DNA from: Palsa-504 sp963744575
GTDB taxonomy: Bacteria; Actinomycetota; Actinomycetes; Streptosporangiales; Streptosporangiaceae
Direction of reading: 5' to 3'
Assembly (NCBI GenBank): GCA_963744575.1
Contig: CAVUUF010000009.1
Coordinates: forward strand, 1-64,000
DNA: 64,000 nucleotides
This document shows positions 35,392-42,380 of the stretch, piece after piece. The translations under genes and the position numbers were made by a program. Numbering within the stretch: position 1 is the first letter of the stretch; every line of letters starts with the position of its first letter. A model generated the notes under the pieces. It was not told the origin of the DNA and ran no database searches. It worked only from the letters and a program-made list of their open reading frames with translations.

Positions 35392-36927
35392 TACGGCAGT
35401 TGTAGATCGTTATCCGGGCAGCTTGTCGGCGTAGGCGTGCCAGCGCTGGTGGGCTTGCCTGGCGTAGTACTGGTGGCGGCGTCGCCAGAACGACCAGCCG
35501 TCGCGGTGGGCCTGGTCACGGCGGGGCTCGGGGATGACGGCACCGCGGAGTTGCCTGAGCAGCTCGGGGATGGTGATGGGGATCAGCCAGGGGAAGCCGG
35601 CGTCTTCGTCGCGGGCGCGCTGCCAGGCTGCGGCGACGGCGAGGAAGAGATAGGCGAGCAGGCTGATGGCGGTCCAGCGGTGCCAGGAGGTCCAGGTGGT
35701 GACCTGGCCGCTGTCGAGGCCGCTGACCTGCTTCGACTGCTGGTGGTCCTCCTCGATTTTCCAGCGGGCGACGGCCACGGAGATCAGTTTCGCCAGTGGG
35801 ACCGGGTCCGGGCTCCAGCACAGGTAACAGCTGACGGTGCCGGTGTAGCGGTGCTTCCTGAGCAGCAGGAACGCGTGCCCGTCGTCCTGCCCGGCGGGGG
35901 TGTCGTCGGGCAGGACCTCGATCATCGCCCAGTCGTAGTCCTTGGCGCCCTTGGTGGCCGAGCCGGTGCGCATCCGCTGCCACATGCCGGGTTTCACCAG
36001 GCCGGCGGTCTTCTTCACGGAAAGGCGCCGGCCGGGGGACAGGGTCACCGCGTAATTGGAGCGAACCGCCAGGACATAGCCGGTTCCGCGTTCCCGGATG
36101 CTCTTGCGCAGGTCACGGCCGCTGTAGACCTCGTCGCCGGCGACGAATCCGGCCCGGATGCCGAGGTCGTGCGCGTGCTGCAGCAGGTCGCCTGCGAGCT
36201 GGGGTTTCGTCTTGAAGACGACCTCGTCCGGGACTCCGGCCCGCTCACGGCGATCCTCGTCGGCGGCCCAGTCCGCGGGCAGGTACAGGGCCCGGCCGGC
36301 CAGGGCGTGCCCGGCCGGGACCGCGTAGGTGAGGGTAACCGCGACCTGGCACATCGCGATGCCGCCGACGGTGCCGCTGTACTGGCGCGATGCCCCGGCG
36401 CAGCTGTCCGAGGACTTCTCGTCGGCGGTCTCGTCCACGATCAGCACCGCGTTGCTTCCGTCACTATCCTGGCCTGCGGAAAGATGGCCGACGGCCCAGT
36501 CCGCGGCGGTGTCGAGCATCCGCTGCTCGTCGCAGCGGGCGCGGGACAGCAGGTGCTGCATCCGGTACGGACGGTCGTGCCCGGCAGCCTCTGCCATTGT
36601 CCAGCAGTTGTGATCCTCCAGCTCCGTCAGCATGCCGTTCACCATGTCGCGGCAGGTCTGGCGGGCCTCCCGCCGGGCGAAGCACGACGCGACCTGTGCC
36701 ATCAGGTCCTCGAACAGGTCAGCGTGCGCGTCATGGTCTACGCTGGCGTCAGCGGCTGCCGGGTGATTTGTCTTTTCCACAAACTGGCATGATCACGGCA
36801 GCCGCGCCTGTCTTCTCGCCTGTTCGGGCATCCGTTACCAGTGTGCTGCGCCAGCGTGTCACCGTCCGCCTAGCGGCAGACGCTACCTGCGGATACGCAG
36901 CCAAGGTCACGATCTACAACTGCCGTA
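35392..36927 (-). mobile_element. IS701 family insertion sequence, 1536 bp
   Basis: Perfect 19-bp terminal inverted repeats: TACGGCAGTTGTAGATCGT at 35392-35410 and its complement at 36909-36927. Target duplication GTCGA at 35387-35391 and 36928-36932 (4 bp if one base belongs to the repeat). The perfect ends and intact gene point to a recent insertion. Confidence 0.93.
35410..36780 (-). CDS. IS701 family transposase
   Basis: 456 residues, normal length. An N-terminal Phe-Ala-Arg-Arg-Glu-Ala-Arg-Gln-Thr-Cys helix, then the DDE core: Leu-Ile-Val-Asp-Glu-Thr-Ala-Asp-Glu, Val-Ala-Gly-Asp-Glu-Val-Tyr-Ser-Gly, and Trp-Lys-Ile-Glu-Glu-Asp-His-Gln with the catalytic Glu. The stop codon lies at the edge of the left inverted repeat. 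No frameshift. Likely functional. Confidence 0.93.
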   Translation of the reverse strand: MEKTNHPAAADASVDHDAHADLFEDLMAQVASCFARREARQTCRDMVNGMLTELEDHNCWTMAEAAGHDRPYRMQHLLSRARCDEQRMLDTAADWAVGHLSAGQDSDGSNAVLIVDETADEKSSDSCAGASRQYSGTVGGIAMCQVAVTLTYAVPAGHALAGRALYLPADWAADEDRRERAGVPDEVVFKTKPQLAGDLLQHAHDLGIRAGFVAGDEVYSGRDLRKSIRERGTGYVLAVRSNYAVTLSPGRRLSVKKTAGLVKPGMWQRMRTGSATKGAKDYDWAMIEVLPDDTPAGQDDGHAFLLLRKHRYTGTVSCYLCWSPDPVPLAKLISVAVARWKIEEDHQQSKQVSGLDSGQVTTWTSWHRWTAISLLAYLFLAVAAAWQRARDEDAGFPWLIPITIPELLRQLRGAVIPEPRRDQAHRDGWSFWRRRHQYYARQAHQRWHAYADKLPG

Positions 36928-37228
36928 GTCGAGGAACCGGACGGCGTAGGCCTGGGTGGTCAGCTCGCGGATGGCGGCTTCACCGGCCCAGCGGAAGGCG
37001 GTGACCTCGTTGTTGGTGGCGAGCTGCCCGCCGGTGATCTTGCAGCGGAAGACCAGGGCGATGATGCCGCGGGGCATGTTCTTGTACACGCCGGTGAGCG
37101 CGTGCGACGAACTGGCTCCGGTACGGCATCCAGCCCCAGAACGCCTGGCCCGACCTGGCCCCCCGGCCGGCCGCAAGGTTGCTCTGTTCCGCGTCGAGGT
37201 AACGGCGGTGCCATCTAGCGTCTGCTTA

Positions 37229-37937
37229 TGCTGAAGCGCTGGGCGGCTCTACCGCCGGTTTTCCGATGGCTGGTGGGGATCGGCCGCTGCCGTGCTGGCA
37301 GTGGCGGTCGTGTGGGTGTTATTCGTGCCGGCGCCGGACTGGCTGGCACACCATGACGTCGGCTCAGTCAAGGACCGCTGCACGAGACGGCACTGGATAA
37401 CGCGCGCGGTCGGCTGCTGACGCTGGGTGCCGGACTGTTCGCCGCTGGGCCCTGGTACTCACCGCGCGGAACCTCACCCTGTCGCGGCACACAGTCGAAC
37501 TGACACGACGCACGTTCGAGCCGACCGAGCAGGGGAAGGTGACTTACCGCTACGCCAAGGCCATCGAGCAACTCGGCTCAGACAAGCTCGACGTGCGCAT
37601 CGGCGGCGTTTACGCTCTCGAGCGTGTCGCCCGCGACTCCGCGAGAGACCACCCGACTGTGATGGAGGTGCTTACCGCGTTCATCCGCGAGAACTCACAC
37701 GACCGGCGGCCGCCGCCCGGTCATCCCGCCAGTCAGGAACAGGAACGGTCGACCCGGCCGGATGTGCAAGCCGCCGTCACCGCGGTCGGGCGTCGGGATG
37801 TAGGGCACGACATCCGATCCGTTGACCTCGCCCGCGCGGACCTCGGCCGGCGTACCTCGGCGGCATATACCTCCGCGGTTGCCCGCGATCGTGATCTGGG
37901 TATCGCCTGCGCCATGGTGTTCTCCTCCTCGGTTTAG
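37229..37937 (+). pseudogene. pentapeptide-repeat membrane protein, frameshifted
   Basis: Several frames combine: a hydrophobic segment (Ala-Ala-Ala-Val-Leu-Ala-Val-Ala-Val-Val-Trp-Val-Leu-Phe-Val), a second one (Leu-Leu-Thr-Leu-Gly-Ala-Gly-Leu-Phe-Ala), then Tyr-Ala-Lys-Ala-Ile-Glu-Gln-Leu-Gly-Ser, Arg-Ile-Gly-Gly-Val-Tyr-Ala-Leu-Glu-Arg-Val-Ala and the beginning of pentapeptide repeats (Asp-Leu-Ala-Arg-Ala-Asp-Leu). Shifts lie near 37373 and 37447, and another after 37850, beyond which Tyr-Leu-Gly-Gly-Ile-Tyr would follow. Decayed cargo gene. Confidence 0.75.
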
Positions 37938-38055
37938 CTGTCCCTATCGGCCAGCTTGCGGTGTCCGGCTAGGCGCTGGCGGCCGGTGCGCTGAGCGCGG
38001 CGTGAGCGGTCATCTGCCGCCTCCGGTCCCGCGCGCTATACGCGCGAGGCTGAAA

Positions 38056-38270
38056 GTGACCCCGCAAAGCCCGCAAAGCCCGCAGCACTGCTATTGACCA
38101 GCACTAACAGCGACCCGGGCTGCTTTTTCAAACCCCGCAGGAATGACCCGCATAACCCCGCAAACCCCGCAAGACTGCGGGGTTTGCGGGGTTAAGCAGT
38201 GTGGCTTCAATCCCAAACCCCGCAGGCTTTCCAGCCTCTGACCTGGCCTTTTGCGGGGTTTGCGGGGTGT
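38056..38270. repeat. iteron-like repeat array 2 (CCCCGCAAA)
   Basis: About ten copies of CCCGCA or its complement TGCGGG in 215 bp. The core is a perfect inverted repeat with 18-bp arms (38054... no gene here): left arm 38154-38171, loop AGAC, right arm 38176-38193, each arm holding two units. Further units lie at 38061, 38070, 38134, 38217, 38252 and 38261. The array ends 75-80 bp before the stop of the helicase gene (38345), the same relative place as array 1. Likely a replication origin or binding site of the replication proteins. The remainder of 37938-38344 has no gene. Confidence 0.6.
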
Positions 38271-38344
38271 GTTTCCCGTGTGCGCACGGGAGATTCCCGT
38301 TCCGCCTCGGCGCCGGGGCTGCTGATAGACACCGCGTACTCCGC

Positions 38345-39949
38345 TCATCCTGACCACTCCTGGACGCACCAGGTACTGACCTTGCTGTGCTTGTCCTGGT
38401 CGTTCCGGAGCACGAACGGGCCGCGGTAGCGGTTGATCTGCCCGGTGAGCTGCCTGCCGAGCGACTTGGTGGTGGGGAACCTGCCGCGGCCGTCGGTGAT
38501 GAAGCAGCCGTCCCACGGGCCGGGCTCACCGGGCGGGGTGTCGGCCGACAGGCGCAGCTCGTTGCTGGTCAGCCACTTATCGCCGTGGATCTTCCGCCAC
38601 CGGGCGAAGAACGCGGTCCAGGCTGCCTCTTCGTCGTCGATGTCACGGACGGTCTCGACGCTGGCCAGGAACCCCGGGACGCCGTGATGGGCCAGGAAGC
38701 CGCCCACGGCCTCCGCCCATGGCGTGAACTGCCGCATGGTCAGGCCGCCTCGCCGCGGCCCACCCGAGCGCGTCCAGTCGGCGACCAGGACTAGGAGGTG
38801 GCACAGGACCAGGCGCTGGTTCGCGGGGGCGAGGATCCACTGGTCCAGGGCCGGGATCTGGAACCCGGTCCGCTCCTCGGGCCGGGGCATGTCTGGGTTC
38901 AGGCCGACCAGCACGGACCTTGTCCGCATGTCGCCGCCGAGCCGCAGGTTGTTGCCGGTGGCGGTCCACACCCGGTCGTTGGCGAACGCGGCGGTCTTGT
39001 TCCCGCCGAGCAGCCGGTCGGCCCACGTCCGGTCGGTGATCAGCCGGGCCAGCACGGGCGAGTCGATGACCGTGCCCTCGGCGAGGTTGTCGAAGACGAT
39101 GGTGCCGACCGGGTCGGCCAGGACGGAGGTGATGGCCTTGCGCAGTTCCTCGTCGCTGTGCGTCCAGGTCAGCACCCGCTGCCCATACAGCATCCCGAGC
39201 CCGCACGTCAGGATGGTCTTCCCCGAGCCGGGCATGGTCGAGGTGACCACGCCGAACGGGATCAGGGTGCGCAGGTAGCTGCGCAGGATCGGGGTCACCA
39301 GCAGGCCGAGGTAGTTGGCCTTGTCGGCCGTGCTGACCCACGGGAAGTCGCCGAGGAAGGCGGCTAGCAGGAACTCGCGGGCAGCCGAGACCTGCCTGGG
39401 ATCCGGCTCCCCGGGCACTGGCTCTAGCGGCACCTTGCTGGCCAGGTACAGGCACGTCGCCGGGTCATAGCCGGGCTGCTGCAGCAGAGTGCCGTCGGGC
39501 CGCAGCACCGGCGCGCCGACGATGCCGAGCAGGGGCCGCAGGTCCGGCCACTCCTTCGGGGCGAGCACGGCGTTCAGGACCGCGGCCGGCGGAGTGATCT
39601 CCTCCGGGTAAGTCTCGGTGCCCCCGTCCTCCGTCTTGCGGCTGCGGATCTTGTAGGTGCAGGTGTGCTCGGCAAGCAGCGCGGCCAGCTCCGGTGCGCC
39701 GACCTCGCTGGCCGTCACCGGCAGCGGCGAGTCTTCGTCACCCGCGGCGCCCCCCGCAGTGCCGGACACCTTCTCAACCGCCACCACGCGCCCGCCGCGG
39801 ACGTACGTGCTGGGTATCTTCCCGGCGTTGATCGCCTCCCGCAGAGCCCGGATGGCGGCCGGGCCGCTGGGCGCCTCGATGTCCGGCTTGACCCGCCGGG
39901 TGGCCTCCGCGCGGCGCCTGGCCTCCGCCAGGCTGGGCACCCGGCTCAC
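38345..39949 (-). CDS. element replication helicase (SF3/AAA-like)
   Basis: 534 residues. Walker A is Ser-Thr-Met-Pro-Gly-Ser-Gly-Lys-Thr near residue 244, Walker B Thr-Ile-Val-Phe-Asp-Asn-Leu near residue 290, and Trp-Thr-Ala-Thr-Gly-Asn-Asn near residue 337 is the sensor-1 Asn, as in phage and plasmid helicases linked to primases. The C-terminal 100 residues form a winged-helix-like domain, possibly for origin binding. GTG 39949 overlaps the primase stop by 4 bp (GTGA). Intact. The repeat array beyond its 3' end may be its origin. Confidence 0.8.
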   Translation of the reverse strand: MSRVPSLAEARRRAEATRRVKPDIEAPSGPAAIRALREAINAGKIPSTYVRGGRVVAVEKVSGTAGGAAGDEDSPLPVTASEVGAPELAALLAEHTCTYKIRSRKTEDGGTETYPEEITPPAAVLNAVLAPKEWPDLRPLLGIVGAPVLRPDGTLLQQPGYDPATCLYLASKVPLEPVPGEPDPRQVSAAREFLLAAFLGDFPWVSTADKANYLGLLVTPILRSYLRTLIPFGVVTSTMPGSGKTILTCGLGMLYGQRVLTWTHSDEELRKAITSVLADPVGTIVFDNLAEGTVIDSPVLARLITDRTWADRLLGGNKTAAFANDRVWTATGNNLRLGGDMRTRSVLVGLNPDMPRPEERTGFQIPALDQWILAPANQRLVLCHLLVLVADWTRSGGPRRGGLTMRQFTPWAEAVGGFLAHHGVPGFLASVETVRDIDDEEAAWTAFFARWRKIHGDKWLTSNELRLSADTPPGEPGPWDGCFITDGRGRFPTTKSLGRQLTGQINRYRGPFVLRNDQDKHSKVSTWCVQEWSG

Positions 39950-40813
39950 AGGACCCCTCCCCGCATCGCCGAGGCGAACGTCCGCCGTGCCTCGCGCTCC
40001 CCGCCGCGCAGGCCGGCCTTGAGCGCGGCGGCGACGAGAGCCTCCTCGGCGGTGCCGCGGTCGACTTCCCCGGCCGCGATCATCTCCGCCGCCCGGCGGG
40101 CCGCCCAGTACAGCGGGCCGTTGCGATCGCCTTCCTGGCCGGAGCGGACGGTGCTGACAAGGCCCTGAAGCCGGGCACCTGAGGTCGGGCGTACGCGCCC
40201 CGGGCTGCAGGGCCGTGCGGCGGGCTCAGTGTCCGCCGCGAGAGCGGCAATCCATGCGGGGAGCGGCTCAGGGTCGCTGTCGTCGGCGAGTTCGTTCGGC
40301 TTGCCGTCCCGGACGAGCTCGCGGCACCCGGGGTTACCGGGTAGGCCCGCTCGTCGAGCACCGACCCCGCAGCCAGCACGTAGCCGCCGCCGGCCCGCAC
40401 GTCGATGAGCGAGCCGATCTTGCCGGCACTGTTGCGGATCTCCGGGCCGCCCGGCGCGGTGAAGTACAGGTGCAGGCCGCCAGTCGGGGTCTTGACCGTA
40501 TACGTCACCGGCCACGGCTGGCCCGCCCACTCGGCCAGCAGGGCCAGGACGTCCCGGCCGTCATGGACGCCGGGCAGGCGCCAGTCATCCGGCAGCGGGC
40601 TGTGCGTGTCCAGGTCGACGACGACGAGCCCGGATGGTCCGCACGCGATGCCGATGTTGTGCCGGCCTGATGGCCAGTACCGGCCGACGCGCTCCGGATC
40701 GGAATAGGCGCGGTGCTCCCAGTCCGGTACGGCTGGGCCTTGTCACCGGGACGGCAAGGGAAGACGGCCCAGCCGCGCCGGGCGGCTTCCACGGCCGCAT
40801 CGGCGCCGCTCAC
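39946..40813 (-). pseudogene. bifunctional DNA primase/polymerase, two frameshifts
   Basis: The prim-pol fold is readable across three frames: Ala-Ala-Val-Glu-Ala-Ala-Arg-Arg-Gly-Trp-Ala-Val-Phe-Pro-Cys; after a lost C near 40737, Tyr-Trp-Pro-Ser-Gly-Arg-His-Asn-Ile-Gly-Ile and Val-Val-Val-Asp-Leu-Asp-Thr-His with the catalytic Asp-x-Asp, then Thr-Pro-Thr-Gly-Gly-Leu-His-Leu-Tyr-Phe; after a lost G near 40338, Gly-Lys-Pro-Asn-Glu-Leu-Ala-Asp-Asp and the C-terminal helices to TGA 39946. Start GTG 40813 is likely; the frame is open further upstream with a TTG at 40948. Catalytic domain and tail can not be made as one chain. Confidence 0.82.
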
Positions 40814-40971
40814 CCGGTTGTTCCTGAGGTCGTTTTCCTGCGACAGGATAGGTGCGTGAGGCCCGGCGGTCTGCGGTTGCGGCGCGGACGGGGGCACGGG
40901 GGTCTCCTCGGGGAAGAGCGAAACTGGGGAGAGCGGAGATAAGATCAAGCGGTGGCATAGCGGGGCAGGAG

Positions 40972-41247
40972 TCAGGCGGCGTCTGCGTCCTCGGCCGCCG
41001 AGCTTGGTGGCGCAGGACCGCCCGCGTTAACATCCGGCTTGATGCCGAGCAGCGCGAGTATCGGCGCGACGGGCACTACCATTCGGCGGCCGCACTGGAT
41101 GACAGGTACCGGGAACGTCCCGCGCTTAACGGCCCGATACGACTCGTCCTTGCACAGCCCGGCGATGATCTCGCCAGCGATGGGTACGGTCGTACGGACA
41201 CCGAGCGCCTTTACATCCTCGGGCGTCCACACGCGCTGCTCGGTCAC
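40972..41247 (-). CDS. excisionase-like HTH protein
   Basis: 91 residues. Ile-Ala-Gly-Glu-Ile-Ile-Ala-Gly-Leu-Cys-Lys-Asp-Glu-Ser-Tyr-Arg-Ala-Val-Lys-Arg followed by Gly-Thr-Phe-Pro-Val-Pro-Val-Ile-Gln-Cys-Gly-Arg-Arg fits the winged HTH of MerR-like excisionases (HTH_17), where the Arg-Gly-x-Phe-Pro-Val wing is typical. It overlaps the upstream small XRE gene by 4 bp (ATGA). In this module it should control excision direction together with the integrase. Confidence 0.75.
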   Translation of the reverse strand: MTEQRVWTPEDVKALGVRTTVPIAGEIIAGLCKDESYRAVKRGTFPVPVIQCGRRMVVPVAPILALLGIKPDVNAGGPAPPSSAAEDADAA

Positions 41248-41459
41248 GCTTCAACCGCCTCGCGCTCAGGTGGCCACAGGGCCTTAACCCGGGTGCCGAG
41301 AGCGCGGGCAATCGCGCTCCGGACATGCAGCGGGGCCACCACCCGCTTGCCAGGCAGGATGAGGCTGATGTAGCTCGGGCTGTAGCCGGTGGCATCAGCC
41401 AGGTCGATGACGCGGACCTTGAACTCGCGCTCGACGCGCTCTCGGGTTAGGTGGGCCAT
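41244..41459 (-). CDS. small XRE-type HTH protein
   Basis: 71 residues, essentially one five-helix HTH: Val-Ile-Asp-Leu-Ala-Asp-Ala-Thr-Gly-Tyr-Ser-Pro-Ser-Tyr-Ile-Ser-Leu-Ile-Leu is the recognition region, and Ala-Ile-Ala-Arg-Ala-Leu-Gly the closing helix. GGGAG precedes ATG 41459. Divergent from the larger XRE regulator, so the two probably form the element's maintenance/induction switch, with this one transcribed with xis and the replication genes. Confidence 0.75.
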   Translation of the reverse strand: MAHLTRERVEREFKVRVIDLADATGYSPSYISLILPGKRVVAPLHVRSAIARALGTRVKALWPPEREAVEA

Positions 41460-41481
41460 GGTGCTCCCATCGGATCCTTGA

Positions 41482-41495
41482 CTCTGATTTCAGAG
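41482..41495. promoter_or_regulatory. operator palindrome between divergent regulators
   Basis: CTCTGATTTCAGAG is a perfect 14-bp palindrome, 23 bp upstream of ATG 41459 and 88 bp upstream of ATG 41583. TTGACT at 41478-41483 overlaps it and could be a -35 box for the rightward promoter. A binding site for one of the two HTH proteins is likely. Confidence 0.55.
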
Positions 41496-41582
41496 CTATT
41501 GAAAGGCTAGCGAGGAGCAAGGCGAGAGTCAACGAACTGTGCGCCTCTAGTCGAAGAGTCTTTGGAACCGTAGGATGACTCA

Positions 41583-42380
41583 ATGGCTCTGTCCGCAGAT
41601 ACTTGGCGGGTGCAGGTGCATGAGTTGATTGGCAGAGGCGTTGCCGAGGCGCGCCGTAGTCAGAGCCTGACGCAGGAGCAGCTAGCCAGGCGATTTCAGG
41701 GTCGCGGGCTCACTGCCTGGCGCAAAGGCACTGTCGGCCAGCTTGAGGCCGGCCTGCGCAAGCCAAGGCTTGATGAGGTCCTCTTGATGGCTGCGGCGCT
41801 CCACGTCACGGTGGACCGGCTGATCCCGGGCGGGGATGACGAGCGCGTCGAGTTGGGAGACGGCGCGACGGTGAGCCCTCGGTGGATTCGCGAGATGCTG
41901 ACAGGCGAGCTTCACCGCGATAAGCCGAGGCCCTCGGCCGAGGCGCCTTATGCACAGTTCCCTGTCCACAAGGTCATGGCGGAGGCGATGCCCCGTCTGG
42001 GAGCAGAGGAGAATCGCGTCGAAGCTCTCGTGGCGCCGATCTTGGAGTGGGCCGAGCAGCACAACGTCAAGCTCACGAGCGAGGACTGGGATGCCATATT
42101 CGAGACGCCGTCGGATGCCGAACGGCACGCCGCGCGGCGGCTCGGTATCGAGGTAACGCAGCTGAAGCTCTCCGCCCGGGTCATCGCTGCCCAGGGCTCG
42201 TGGGGCTACTGGAAGTTCGATGACGAGCGGGACCGCCAGGTCGGCAATCTTGGCGAGCTTGAGCCGCGTAGCCGGCAGGCACATAGGGGTCTTGTCACCC
42301 GTCAGATGCTCTCCGAGCTCTGGGCTTTCCTCAACGAGGTGTACGTCGGTCAGGAAGGAGACGGCGACCGTGAGCGGTAA
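41583..42380 (+). CDS. XRE family transcriptional regulator
   Basis: 265 residues. The N-terminal HTH covers residues 15-80: Val-Ala-Glu-Ala-Arg-Arg-Ser-Gln-Ser-Leu-Thr-Gln-Glu-Gln-Leu-Ala-Arg-Arg-Phe, with a longer loop than usual before Gly-Thr-Val-Gly-Gln-Leu-Glu-Ala-Gly. The remaining 180 residues are an unknown helical domain. Likely element repressor. It is the first gene of a two-gene unit with the integrase, whose start lies inside its end (11-bp overlap). Confidence 0.8.
   Translation: MALSADTWRVQVHELIGRGVAEARRSQSLTQEQLARRFQGRGLTAWRKGTVGQLEAGLRKPRLDEVLLMAAALHVTVDRLIPGGDDERVELGDGATVSPRWIREMLTGELHRDKPRPSAEAPYAQFPVHKVMAEAMPRLGAEENRVEALVAPILEWAEQHNVKLTSEDWDAIFETPSDAERHAARRLGIEVTQLKLSARVIAAQGSWGYWKFDDERDRQVGNLGELEPRSRQAHRGLVTRQMLSELWAFLNEVYVGQEGDGDRER

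Larger units (their letters stand above)
35324..37130 (-). pseudogene. NUDIX hydrolase gene split by IS701
   Basis: The right piece (36933-37130) reads Leu-Thr-Gly-Val-Tyr-Lys-Asn-Met-Pro-Arg-Gly-Ile-Ile-Ala-Leu-Val-Phe-Arg-Cys and Glu-Val-Thr-Ala-Phe-Arg-Trp-Ala. Skipping the IS and one copy of GTCGA gives Val-Arg-Phe-Leu-Asp-Ala-Leu-Arg-Glu-Gly-Thr-Pro-Pro-Ala and a stop at 35324-35326. This is the C-terminal half of a NUDIX hydrolase; the Nudix box (Gly-x5-Glu-x7-Arg-Glu-x-x-Glu) upstream of 37130 is gone. So the gene was broken at both ends. Confidence 0.8.

Noticed and set aside
38056..38270. Possible CRISPR array (many CCCCGCAAA units)
   Set aside because: Units are 9 bp, occur in both orientations and have irregular spacing from 0 to 45 bp; there are no unique spacers of even length and no cas genes.
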